From: Leptotrichia sp. oral taxon 847
GTDB lineage: Bacteria > Fusobacteriota > Fusobacteriia > Fusobacteriales > Leptotrichiaceae
Assembly (NCBI RefSeq): GCF_001553645.1
Contig: NZ_CP014231.1
Coordinates: 1,302,001 to 1,366,000, forward strand
Reading direction: 5' to 3'
Length of the DNA stretch: 64,000 nucleotides
The first letter of the stretch is position 1. Every line of letters starts with the position of its first letter. The notes below the pieces were generated by a model. The model was not told where the DNA came from. It searched no databases and saw only the letters and a program-made list of their open reading frames with translations. Shown in pieces: positions 34,967-43,574 of this stretch. A program made the position numbers and the translations under genes.

Positions 34967-35536
34967 ATGAGAAAAAAATTATTACAATTTTCTATATCAA
35001 TCTTTCTATTAGTTTTTATAAAGTATGTAGGCTTTTTTCTGTTTGGAATTTTTCCTTTATTATTTAATTTATTAACTTTAAAAACTGAATATGATACAAA
35101 TGGTAAAAATTTAAAACTTTCAAAAAGTTATAATATAATAGATTGTGATTTTGGAAATTATTTAGTCTTACATGGACCAGAATATTTGTATTCTTTCAAA
35201 AAAAAAGATTATCTTAGCTATGATTATGGGGTAGTAACAAAACTTGTCAAAAATGGAAATGATTGGATAGGTTTTATTCGAGATGAAGACAAAGAAAAAA
35301 TAAAATATTATATGGTTAATTTTTCAAAAGAAGATGAAGGGTTTTATAGAGCATCAGAAAAAAAAGTTAGGGAAGTACATGGATATTTTATAATAAATGA
35401 AAAAGAAGCTGTCTTCAATTTATCTGAAGAAGAATTAAAAAACAGAAAAATAAATAAGATAGAATTTAAAAACCCTGGTTATTATGTAGCAAAATATGGA
35501 GAAAATACGTGTAAAGATATTCTTAAAACAAAATAG
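34967..35536 (+). CDS. Candidate immunity protein 2, membrane anchored
   Basis: 189 residues, starting 2 bases after the tip-2 stop (AAAATATTAAAAATG). One long N-terminal hydrophobic stretch (about residues 8-38, SISIFLLVFIKYVGFFLFGI) should anchor it in the inner membrane; the remainder is a soluble domain rich in Tyr, Lys and Asp with several 'YLSYDYG'-like strands. No family recognised. Tight coupling to a toxin tip is the main reason for the immunity call. A membrane location hints that tip 2 acts at, or enters through, the membrane. Confidence 0.65.
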   Translation: MRKKLLQFSISIFLLVFIKYVGFFLFGIFPLLFNLLTLKTEYDTNGKNLKLSKSYNIIDCDFGNYLVLHGPEYLYSFKKKDYLSYDYGVVTKLVKNGNDWIGFIRDEDKEKIKYYMVNFSKEDEGFYRASEKKVREVHGYFIINEKEAVFNLSEEELKNRKINKIEFKNPGYYVAKYGENTCKDILKTK

Positions 35537-35654
35537 TTTTGTTCGGCAATCTTTTATTTGAAGAATAATATTAAAGTATAATAATACTGTTGATAAAAAT
35601 GATAAATGTTGTTGCAAAAAATAAAAAAACTTAGAGAGGAAAACTGTTTTTTGA

Positions 35655-36095
35655 TATATTAAATTAAATCCTAAATATAATATAGAATTTTCAAATAGAA
35701 ATGTTGGAAATGTGACAGTACCAATAGATTTTGATAATCATATTATAGGCGGAGAAATAAACAGACGTGGAGATCCGGTAGGAGGTCACAGCACTCTAAC
35801 TCCAACCGTTAGAATTAGCAATGATTTGGGAGTTACATCAAATGGAGTTCGTAAAAATAATATTGAGATATTTAATTCAAGAACTAATCAATGGCTTCCG
35901 AAGAGATATATAAATACTATGTTTCCAGAATGGTGGACAGGGAATAGAATAAAAGTTGAAAATGATACGGCGTATAAATTAAGAACTCAGCATCCTACAA
36001 ATCAATCAAAATGAGAAGGAATTACGCCATCAGGAATTAAAGTAGAAGGATTCGAATATCCGAGAACAACAGTATTTCCTAAAAAAAATCAATAA
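35655..36095 (+). pseudogene. EndoU-type nuclease tip (tip 3), broken
   Basis: Bacterial EndoU domain, recognisable by its motifs in order: NHIIGGEINRRGDPVGGHST (two active-site His), TMFPEWWTGNRIKVE, then GITPSGIKVEGFEYP and TTVFP. Known members cleave RNA as CdiA or other polymorphic toxin tips. The frame is stopped by TGA at 36012, exactly where the family has Trp (TGG) before 'xGxTPSGxKVEG'. Upstream there is no start and no constant region: the frame opens at 35655. So the module is 5'-truncated and also has a nonsense codon in the catalytic domain. Confidence 0.85.
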
Positions 36096-36109
36096 GAAAG
36101 GATATTAAA

Positions 36110-37058
36110 ATGAAGTTTAAATTTAAATTTGTGTCTGTAGGAAATAATAATCTTATTAAAACGAGAGCTGATTGTATTAGTTTAAATAATTCAATACAGG
36201 AAAAAAATGTAACAAGTTATTTAGCAGATATTGAAGAAGATATATTAAATGGAAAAATTGATTATAAATATAATATAAAAATGTTGAGAAGTGATGTATA
36301 TGATGTAAAAACTGGAACTGAAGGATGGGCATGATATATAGTAGCGAACAACATGTATCTTTCATTTATTTTTTCTCCAGAAGATAGATATTCGCAGGCG
36401 GAAATTTCAAGGAAATCAATGTCAGTACTATTAAAAAAATGGACTAAATTTTTAGAAAGAGAACCAGAATTAAATTATGAAGAGATAGTTGAATTGCCTG
36501 ATAATGAAAATCCTACTGTGTATTCAGAAGCATATTTTGGTACATATGAAACTTTTCTAGAAAAATTTGAGGAGGGGCAACAATATGAGGAAGATTTACT
36601 ATATACTGCTTTTTGCAATTATGAACCTAAAGAAAAATATAAAATAGTTAAATTTTTATTAAAAAAGGGAGCTTCAGTCAAAAAGAAGAAAGGGGGTGGA
36701 ATAAACCTGTTTTTCCCATTGTTTAGTAATATATCCTTGGATAATAGAAAAACAGATTTAGAAATTACATTGGATTTGTACAAAATATTACTAGAAAGAG
36801 GAGAAAGTTTATCGTCAATAGATATGAATACAGGAGAATCTCCATTAAATCGCCTTTTTTGTGCATATGGGACATTGTATCCTGATGAAAAAATGACATC
36901 ATTATACAATATAGTATTCTCAGAACCCAATTTAAAAATTTTATTTAAAGATAAAAATGGGAATACTCCAACTTGATATAGCCAGAAAAAATAGAAGAAA
37001 AACAGGTGTGAAATATATGGAAGAATACATTGAAAAATATCATTTAACAAAGGAATAA
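36110..37058 (+). pseudogene. Immunity gene 3 (ankyrin-like C-terminus), two lesions
   Basis: Begins 14 bases after the EndoU frame with AAGAAAGGATATTAAA and ATG. Two interruptions break it. A TGA at 36332 lies in frame between EGWA and YIVANNMYLSF, consistent with TGG (Trp) changed to TGA. An extra T near 36974 shifts NGNTPT away from DIARKNRRKTGVKYMEEYIE, which is the usual end of an ankyrin repeat (GxTPxDIA). Repaired length is about 315 residues. Ankyrin-like helices are also visible at KYKIVKFLLKKGASVK and LYKILLERGESLSS. Location makes it the EndoU immunity partner; the N-terminal part resembles immunity families I cannot name. Confidence 0.7.
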
Positions 37059-37414
37059 AATATATTACAGAAAAACAGACGGGGAGAACTATCTTGTCCC
37101 GAGATACAATGAAAGTCCAGTTTTTTCTTTCAACTTTATACATTCCAAATAATTAACACAAAATATTTTGACTATATCAAATTTGCCCATATAACCCCTA
37201 CAAATTAAAATTTTTATTTAAGGCATAGAAAAGTTTATACCAAAAATCGATTTTTCAAGCTATATGGATGTTATATGGACTTTTTAAATGATATTTTTTT
37301 AATAAGTTAGATGGCATATTTTTTAAACCAGTTTTCAAAATAATTAAAATCTCAAGAGCATAAATTTTTTTATATAAATTCCTAAAATTATAAATGGATA
37401 CTCCCTTTTTTTAT
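37059..37414 (+). other. AT-rich gap without a gene
   Basis: 356 bases between the immunity-3 pseudogene and the convergent small gene. I see no gene, terminator with a T-run, or copy of the 466-bp element here. A GC-richer patch (GACGGGGAGAACTATCTTGT at 37079) may be a scrap of a former module. Confidence 0.4.
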
Positions 37415-37755
37415 TTATCTTTCCAAAAATTTTGAAATTAAATCTTTAACTTTTTCATTAAATTCTTTACTTAAAAAATAGTCTTTTACTTCTTTCTGAA
37501 TACCGGAAAGTCTAGTTGCAGATTCCATAATTTTAGTAACAGGATTTTCTTTTCCTGAACTGAATTTCTTTATATTTTTTTCTTCTAATTTAAATTGCTT
37601 CTCAAATTCAAAATATTGTTTTTTTAAAGTCAGCTCTTCTTCAAAATTTAACAATTTTTCAAAATTAATTATTGGATAAAACTTATTTTTATACATTCCA
37701 TAAAGATAAGATTTCTGATAAATTTCTTAGATTTTAGATTACTTTTTTCTTCCAT
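37415..37755 (-). pseudogene. Small charged protein, apparently frameshifted
   Basis: A good start (AAAGGAGT, then ATG at 37755) opens MEEKSNLKSKKFI, but that frame closes soon. A second frame (YLYGMYKNKFYPIINFEKLL ... KVKDLISKFLER, 93 residues from ATG 37696) continues to 37415. One missing base near 37714 would join them into about 113 residues. The protein is Lys/Glu-rich and helical; no family recognised. It sits between the toxin modules and the IS remnant. Confidence 0.5.
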
Positions 37756-37819
37756 AGTTATTACTCCTTTTTCTATATTTATTTATAAAATTCTTTCTTT
37801 TATTTTGGATAAATTGTAT

Positions 37820-38050
37820 AATAAAATACAGTAAGAAATTTAAATATTTTAAGAAAATTAGAAATATCTATACTTGAAGAGTTGCCATTTAGAAAAAAAT
37901 ACAGTAGAAGAATAAAAAGGTATACTATATCATTAGATGTGAGAAGATAATTAAAATTATTTTTTAAAATATGAGGATAATATTGTAAAAAAAAGAAAAT
38001 AAAAAAAGGTAGTTTAAAATATTCATGTCATTGCCTGCATTCTAAAATTT
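37820..38050 (+). mobile_element. IS remnant 2 (same IS end as at 20575)
   Basis: An open stretch NLNILRKLEISILEELPFRK ... RRIKRYTISLDVRR ending in TAA, then about 130 bp identical to 20672-20800, ending CTGCATTCTAAAATTTTT. It is less decayed than remnant 1. Same orientation, so the two are direct repeats bracketing 20.8-37.8 kb. Likely the C-terminus of an ISAs1-like transposase (tentative). Confidence 0.6.
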
Positions 38051-38055
38051 TTTTA

Positions 38056-38084
38056 TTGAAAAAAATGTCAATATATGATAAACT
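38056..38084 (+). promoter_or_regulatory. Upstream promoter of the alpha operon
   Basis: TTGAAA at 38056 and TAAACT at 38079 with a 17-base spacer, immediately right of the IS remnant. Confidence 0.55.
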
Positions 38085-38125
38085 AAAAATTAGTATAAGT
38101 AAATTTGAAATTTAAAAAAATTTAC

Positions 38126-38154
38126 TGGACAATTTTTTTAAAATTTGATACAAT
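38126..38154 (+). promoter_or_regulatory. Proximal promoter of the alpha operon
   Basis: TGGACA at 38126 and TACAAT at 38149, 17-base spacer, 24 bases before infA. Confidence 0.6.
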
Positions 38155-38178
38155 AAAAAGGATCCGAGGTGATTTTCA

Positions 38179-38397
38179 ATGGCAAAACAGGATGTTCTTG
38201 AGCTAGAAGGTGAAATAATTGAAGCACTGCCTAATGCGATGTTTCAAGTGAGGCTTGAAAATGGACACGAAGTTTTAGGACATATCTCAGGAAAGATGAG
38301 AATGAACTATATAAAGATTTTACCAGGGGATAAAGTTACGGTTGAAGTTTCTCCGTATGATTTATCGAGAGGTAGAATTGTGTATAGAAAAAAATAA
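38179..38397 (+). CDS. infA: Translation initiation factor IF-1
   Basis: 72 residues, exact family length, one OB-fold S1-like domain ([40 protein letters not shown]). Binds the 30S A site during initiation. First gene of the alpha operon here; the usual secY-adk-map block is not upstream, where the island lies instead. ATG at 38179 follows CCGAGGTGAT. Confidence 0.97.
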   Translation: MAKQDVLELEGEIIEALPNAMFQVRLENGHEVLGHISGKMRMNYIKILPGDKVTVEVSPYDLSRGRIVYRKK

Positions 38398-38418
38398 AAT
38401 CTGGAAGGAGGGTTTTTA

Positions 38419-38532
38419 GTGAAAGTAAAAGCTTCAGTAAAACCTATGTGTGACAAATGTAAAGTTATTAAGCGTCACGGAAAAGTAAGAGTAATATGCG
38501 AAAACCCTAAACACAAACAAATACAAGGATAA
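38419..38532 (+). CDS. rpmJ: Ribosomal protein L36
   Basis: 37 residues, GTG start, GGAAGGAGG site nine bases upstream. Zinc-binding type: CDKC, then ICENPKHK with the third Cys and the His (Cys11, Cys14, Cys27, His32). Sits 21 bases after infA as in most bacteria. Confidence 0.96.
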   Translation: MKVKASVKPMCDKCKVIKRHGKVRVICENPKHKQIQG

Positions 38533-38725
38533 TTAATATTTTTTAAAATATTTAGGGCGAAAAAAGTTAAAAACAAACTGATTAAAAATTTTTATTATAA
38601 GACTTTTAAAGATATTTAAAATAAAAATTGTAAAAGTATGTTTAGCTGTAGAGCTTATTCCTTATATCATTTGTGAGGGCATATTGAAGAAGATTAAAAA
38701 TATCAAATAACGAGGAGGAAACAAT
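38533..38725 (+). promoter_or_regulatory. Long leader before rpsM
   Basis: 193 bases between rpmJ and rpsM, unusually long inside this operon, where other gaps are 7-35 bases. It contains a structured-looking stretch (TTAGCTGTAGAGCTTATTCC...GTGAGGGC). Ribosomal-protein autoregulatory leaders occur at such sites, but I cannot match it to a known class. Confidence 0.35.
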
Positions 38726-39091
38726 TTGGCTAGAATAGCAGGAGTAGATATTCCAAGAAATAAAAGAGTAGAAATTTCATTAACTTATATTTTTGGAATT
38801 GGAAAAAGCACTTCAAACAAAATTTTAGAAAAAGCAGGTGTTAATAAAGACACTAGAGTTAAAGATTTAACAGAAGAACAAGTAGCAAAAATCAGAAACT
38901 TTGTAGAAGAATATAAAGTTGAAGGTGAATTGAGAAAAGAAATCAGACTTAATATAAAAAGATTGCTTGACATAAAAAGTTACAGAGGATTAAGACATAG
39001 AAACGGTTTACCTGTAAGAGGACAAAAAACTAAAACAAATGCAAGAACAAGAAAAGGGCCAGTAAAAATGGCGATTGCTAAGAAAAAATAA
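38726..39091 (+). CDS. rpsM: Ribosomal protein S13
   Basis: 121 residues; [25 protein letters not shown] at the N-terminus and the [25 protein letters not shown] tail are diagnostic. TTG start, fixed by AGGAGGAAACAA upstream and by the family N-terminus. Part of the 30S head, contacts tRNA and bridges to the 50S. Confidence 0.97.
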   Translation: MARIAGVDIPRNKRVEISLTYIFGIGKSTSNKILEKAGVNKDTRVKDLTEEQVAKIRNFVEEYKVEGELRKEIRLNIKRLLDIKSYRGLRHRNGLPVRGQKTKTNARTRKGPVKMAIAKKK

Positions 39092-39121
39092 TAAATTATT
39101 GAGTTAAGGAGGAAACCATAA

Positions 39122-39511
39122 GTGGCTAAAAAACCAGCAGTTTCAAAAAAGAAAAAATTAAAAAATATTCCTAATGGGATAGCATATATACACTCTACTT
39201 TCAATAACACTGTTGTAACAATTACAGATGCAGAAGGAAAAGTAGTAATCTGGAAATCAGGAGGGACTTCAGGGTTCAAAGGAACTAAAAAAGGAACTCC
39301 ATTCGCAGCTCAAATAGCAGCTGAACAAGCAGCACAAGTTGCAATCGAAAACGGAATGAAACAAATCGAAATTAAAATAAAAGGACCGGGATCTGGAAGA
39401 GAAGCTTCTATAAGATCAATTCAAGCAACTGGATTAGAAGTAACAAGAATAGTTGATATAACTCCAGTGCCTCACAATGGTGCAAGACCACCTAAAAAGA
39501 GAAGACCGTAA
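39122..39511 (+). CDS. rpsK: Ribosomal protein S11
   Basis: 129 residues; [19 protein letters not shown] and the [18 protein letters not shown] end are family hallmarks. GTG start with AAGGAGG site. Located in the 30S platform near the E site. Confidence 0.97.
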   Translation: MAKKPAVSKKKKLKNIPNGIAYIHSTFNNTVVTITDAEGKVVIWKSGGTSGFKGTKKGTPFAAQIAAEQAAQVAIENGMKQIEIKIKGPGSGREASIRSIQATGLEVTRIVDITPVPHNGARPPKKRRP

Positions 39512-39539
39512 TTTTAAAAACTAAGGAGGAAATAGATAA

Positions 39540-40127
39540 ATGGCAAGAAATAGACAGCCGGTTTTGAAAAAATGTAGAAATCTTGGCTTAGATCCAAGCG
39601 TTCTAGGAGTAAATAAAAAGTCAAACAGAAATATTAGACCAAACGCAAATAGAAAATTAACTGAATATGGAATACAATTAAGAGAAAAACAAAGAGCAAG
39701 ATTTGTTTACGGAGTTCAAGAAAAACAATTTTATAAATTATATGAAGAAGCAACAAGAAAAGAAGGAGTAACAGGGGAATTGTTACTTCAATATTTGGAA
39801 AGAAGATTAGATAACGTAATTTATAGACTAGGATTTGGTTCTACAAGAAGACAAGCAAGACAAATCGTAAGTCATGGACATATTTTAATTAACGGAAAAA
39901 GAGTAGACATCGCTTCTTACAGAGTAAAACAAGGTGATGTTATTACCGTAAAAGAAGATTCAAAAGAGTTAGCTATTATCAAACAATCTGTTGGACAAAA
40001 AACAGTTCCAGGATGGTTATCACTTGAAGAAGGTTCATTAACTGCAAGAGTAATGGAGAATCCAGGAAGAGATGCTGTTGACTTCGAAATTGATGAAGCA
40101 ATGATTATCGAGTATTACTCTAGATAA
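39540..40127 (+). CDS. rpsD: Ribosomal protein S4
   Basis: 195 residues. The N-terminal segment (ARNRQPVLKKCRNLGLDP) has only one cysteine, so this is the zinc-free form. The S4 RNA-binding domain is clear (YLERRLDNVIYRLGFGSTRRQARQIVSHGHILING). Nucleates 30S assembly and in many bacteria represses its own operon. Confidence 0.97.
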   Translation: MARNRQPVLKKCRNLGLDPSVLGVNKKSNRNIRPNANRKLTEYGIQLREKQRARFVYGVQEKQFYKLYEEATRKEGVTGELLLQYLERRLDNVIYRLGFGSTRRQARQIVSHGHILINGKRVDIASYRVKQGDVITVKEDSKELAIIKQSVGQKTVPGWLSLEEGSLTARVMENPGRDAVDFEIDEAMIIEYYSR

Positions 40128-40158
40128 TAATATTTTGTTCGAAGGAGATGAATTAGCT

Positions 40159-41139
40159 TTGTTAAAAATTGAAAAAATAGCTAAAAATGTTAAATTAACA
40201 GAAGAAAAAACAGATGATTATACAGCAAAATATACATTAGAACCTTTATATAGAGGTTATGGAAATACTATTGGAAATGCATTAAGAAGAATATTGTTAT
40301 CTTCAATACCGGGAACAGCAATAAAAGGAATTAAAATTAATGATGTTTTAAATGAATTTTCTACAATAGAAGGTGTAAAAGAAGCAGTTACAGATATTAT
40401 TTTAAATGTAAAAGAAATCGTTGTAGAAGCTGATGAACCTGGTGAGAAAAAAATGTCCCTATCTGTAAAAGGGCCTGCCGTAATAACAGCTGCCGATATA
40501 AAAGTAGAGCCTGGTCTAAAAATTATAAATCCTGAACAAGTTATAATGACTGTTACAGTTGACAAAGAAATCAATATGGAGTTTCTTGTTGATTCAGGAG
40601 AAGGATTTGTAATTTCGGATGAAATCAATACGGATGGATGGCCAATTGGATATTTAGCAGTAGATGCAATTTACACACCTATCAAAAGAGTAAATTATGC
40701 TGTGGAAGACACAATGGTTGGAAGGGTTACAAACTACGATAAACTAATTTTGGAAGTTGCGACAGACGGAAGTATCGAAATAAAAGATGCATTATCTTAT
40801 GCAGTAGAATTACTGACTTGGCACGTGGAGCCATTTGCAAATATTGGAAACAGTATGAGTAAATATCGCGAAGAAGAAGTTGAAGCGGTTGTATCAAGTA
40901 ACGAATCTGAATCCAGTGTCGAAGATATGAAAATTGAAGAGTTAGACTTTACTGTTCGTTCTTATAACTGCTTAAAAAAAGCTGGAGTCAATACAATTTC
41001 TGACTTAACTTCAATGAGTTATAACGAACTTTTAAAAATAAAAAATTTAGGTAAAAAGTCTTTAAATGAAATCATTGATAAGATGAAAGAGCTTGGTTAT
41101 GATCTAAGCGACCACGTTTCAACTAATGAAGAAAACTAA
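40159..41139 (+). CDS. rpoA: RNA polymerase alpha subunit
   Basis: 326 residues. The N-terminal dimerisation domain (LEPLYRGYGNTIGNALRRILLSSIPG) and C-terminal domain (LDFTVRSYNCLKKAGVNTISDLTSM ... LGKKSLNEIIDKMKELG) are both present. TTG at 40159 is chosen: it gives the family start MLKIEK and follows GAAGGAGATG. The in-frame TTG at 40135 would lie before this site, only seven bases after the rpsD stop. Confidence 0.95.
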   Translation: MLKIEKIAKNVKLTEEKTDDYTAKYTLEPLYRGYGNTIGNALRRILLSSIPGTAIKGIKINDVLNEFSTIEGVKEAVTDIILNVKEIVVEADEPGEKKMSLSVKGPAVITAADIKVEPGLKIINPEQVIMTVTVDKEINMEFLVDSGEGFVISDEINTDGWPIGYLAVDAIYTPIKRVNYAVEDTMVGRVTNYDKLILEVATDGSIEIKDALSYAVELLTWHVEPFANIGNSMSKYREEEVEAVVSSNESESSVEDMKIEELDFTVRSYNCLKKAGVNTISDLTSMSYNELLKIKNLGKKSLNEIIDKMKELGYDLSDHVSTNEEN

Positions 41140-41174
41140 AAAAATTTAACTAAAACTTTTGACGAGGAGGGAAA

Positions 41175-41549
41175 ATGAATCATAATAAATCATATAGAAA
41201 GCTAGGTAGAAGAACTGACCATAGATTAGCTATGCTTAAAAATATGACAATTTCTTTAGTAAAAGCAGAACAAATTGAAACTACTTTAACAAGAGCTAAA
41301 GAATTGAGAAAATTTGTTGAAAAATCTATAACTTTAGGGAAAAAATATAATAATTCAACTGATGTTGCAAGAAGAGTACATTTGAGAAGACAAGCTTTTG
41401 CTTTTTTAAGAAATGAAGAAGCAGTTGGAAAAATCTTTAATGAAATTGCTCCAAAATATGCTGATAGAAATGGTGGATACACTAGAATTATTAAAACAGC
41501 AGTTAGAAGAGGGGATTCAGCTGAATTAGCGATTATTGAATTAGTATAA
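41175..41549 (+). CDS. rplQ: Ribosomal protein L17
   Basis: 124 residues, short type without extension. Motifs [23 protein letters not shown] and the [20 protein letters not shown] end. Last gene of the alpha operon, followed by a terminator. ATG after GAGGAGG. Confidence 0.97.
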   Translation: MNHNKSYRKLGRRTDHRLAMLKNMTISLVKAEQIETTLTRAKELRKFVEKSITLGKKYNNSTDVARRVHLRRQAFAFLRNEEAVGKIFNEIAPKYADRNGGYTRIIKTAVRRGDSAELAIIELV

Positions 41550-41558
41550 ATTTTACAG

Positions 41559-41586
41559 GAGCGGTTTTTAATCGCTCTTTTTTTTA
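41559..41586 (+). terminator. Terminator of the alpha operon
   Basis: GAGCGGTT...AATCGCTC stem followed by eight T, ten bases after the rplQ stop. Confidence 0.88.
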
Positions 41587-41602
41587 AATTTAATATATTA
41601 AA

Positions 41603-41631
41603 TTGTCGCCAGTTCATAAGTGTGGTATAAT
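41603..41631 (+). promoter_or_regulatory. Promoter of the S1-domain gene
   Basis: TTGTCG at 41603 and perfect TATAAT at 41626 with 17-base spacing. Confidence 0.65.
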
Positions 41632-41666
41632 AAGTACATAAAAATTGTGAAAAAGAGAGGAAGATT

Positions 41667-43477
41667 ATGAGCGAAAAAGATTTATTTGAAGAAATGCTGC
41701 CAGATTATTTGCCAAAAGAGAGAAAATCAGGTGATGTAGTTGAAGGTATGATTTCAAGAAAAGAAATTCAGTTTGGATATTTGGATTTAAATTTAAAAAA
41801 AGAAGGAAGAATTTTAATTCGTGAAATTGAAAATTTCAATGTTGGAGATAAAATTGAAGTTAAGATTTTAAGAGAAGATGAAAATAACATCATTGTTTCA
41901 AAATTTTTATTGGACAAAGCTAAAGAATTTGTTTCGTATAACGTAAACGACATTGTTACAGGAGAGATTTCTAAAAAAGTTAAAGGTGGATATATTGTAA
42001 AAATTGGAAAAAATGAAGCATTTTTGCCATTTTCACTAGCTAGATTTGAAAAAGACAAAGATTACACAGGACAAAAGTTCAAATTTTTGATAAAAGAGAA
42101 AACTAAAAATAAAATTATAGTTTCCCGAAGTGATTTAATTAAAATTGAAGAAGAAAAATATTTTGAAAAAATAAACGTTGGAGATATCGTAACTGGAAAA
42201 ATTAAGGAAGTACTTGATTTTGGACTAGTTGTAAATTTAGGAGCGACAAATGGGTTTGTTCATATTTCTGAAATTTCTTGGAATCCTGTGGACGACTTAG
42301 TCGAAAAATTCGGAATAAATGATGAAATTAGTGCAAAAATTATTGAAAAAGATACTGAAAAAATAAATTAAAATTGAGTATAAAACAATTATCACAAAAC
42401 CCTTGGGAACTTTTTGAAGAAAAACACAAAATAGGGGATATTGTAAAAGTTAAAGTGATAGAAATTCTTGATTTTGGAATAGTTGGAAATATCGTGGGAA
42501 GTGAAGTTTCAGGATTTATACATATCTCTGAACTGGCTTGGAATAATGGTGCAAAAGAATTGAAAAACTATAAAATTGGCGATGAATTTGATGCAAAAAT
42601 CATTGAAATTGAAAGCACTAAAAGAAATGTAAAATTGAGTGTAAAACAGTTGTCTGAAAATCCTTGGGAAAAAGTGAAAGAAAAATATAAAATTGGAGAT
42701 GTTTTGGAAAAACCAATTGCAGAAATATTTGATTTTGGACTGCTTATTGCAGTTGAAAAAGATGTAGACGGACTACTGCACATTTCAGATTTGGCTTATA
42801 AAAAAGTTTCAAATTTGGCATCAAAATATAAAGTTGGTGATGTAATCAAATCTAAAATTATAGAATTTAATGATGAAAAAAATAGAATCTCATTGAGTAT
42901 GAAAGCAATTTTTGATGAAAAATGGGAAAATATTGAAAATAATTATGACTTATCTGGAGCTTTAAAAGGGAAAGTTGTAAATGTTCAAGATTATGGAATT
43001 TTTGTGGAAATTGAAGAAGGAATTGAAGTATTTATCCATAAAAATGAGTTTTCTTGGGATAAAAGGGAGAAAAAATCTTATAAAGTTGGTGACGAAGTTG
43101 AATTTAAAATAATTGTAATGGACAAAATCGATAAAAAGTTGGCAGGAAGTATAAAACAGCTTTTAAAATCTCCGTGGGTTGAGGTAACAGAAAAATATAA
43201 AAAGGGAAACATTGTAAACACTCAAATCGAAGAAATAAGCGAAAATTTTGTGCTAGTGAAGTTAACTGACAGATTTAATGGAATTGTGCCAAAAAGAGAA
43301 TTATCAGAACATTTTTTGAAAAATATCTCTGAAAATTTTTCTGTTGGAGATAAAGTTACTGCGGTAATCACCGATATTAATGACAAGAGAAAATCTATCG
43401 CGCTGTCAATTAAGAAAGTTGAAGAAATGGAAGAAAAAAAAGAAATGGAAGAGCTGATGAAAATTTACGGAGTATAG
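41667..43477 (+). pseudogene. S1 RNA-binding-domain protein (ribosomal S1-like), split by a 1-base deletion
   Basis: Two frames, 41667-42371 and 42374-43477, together code for about 603 residues with seven S1 repeats (starting near SGDVVEGMIS, NDIVTGEISK, GDIVTGKIKE, GDIVKVKVIE, GDVLEKPIAE, GALKGKVVNV and GNIVNTQIEE); the first two are degenerate, as in bacterial S1. The break is in the third repeat: DTEK then KNKLKLSIKQL needs seven A at 42358-42363, where six are present. The second part has no start signal. S1-type proteins bind mRNA on the 30S subunit. A real loss seems costly, so a sequencing error in the A-run or slippage is as likely as a true lesion. Confidence 0.8.
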
Positions 43478-43498
43478 ATTTTGTATTAAGAAAAAAAT

Positions 43499-43527
43499 TT
43501 TACATATTGAGCTAAAAGTGGTAAAAT
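43499..43527 (+). promoter_or_regulatory. Promoter of ilvE
   Basis: TTTACA at 43499 and TAAAAT at 43522 with a 17-base spacer, about 45 bases before the gene. Confidence 0.6.
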
Positions 43528-43574
43528 AGTACTCAAGAATAGCAATAAAAAAATTAAAATATTGGAGGAAAAAA

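Noticed and set aside
36012-36334. UGA read as tryptophan in this organism
   Set aside because: Two in-frame TGA codons at Trp sites would suggest it, but ordinary genes here use TGA as a normal stop (the GH13 gene, sbcD, HxlR), Trp is TGG throughout, and the same module has an independent frameshift.
36619-37143. Minus-strand open frame opposite immunity gene 3
   Set aside because: Antisense to the repaired ankyrin-type frame, no ribosome site, Phe-rich composition as expected for a shadow.
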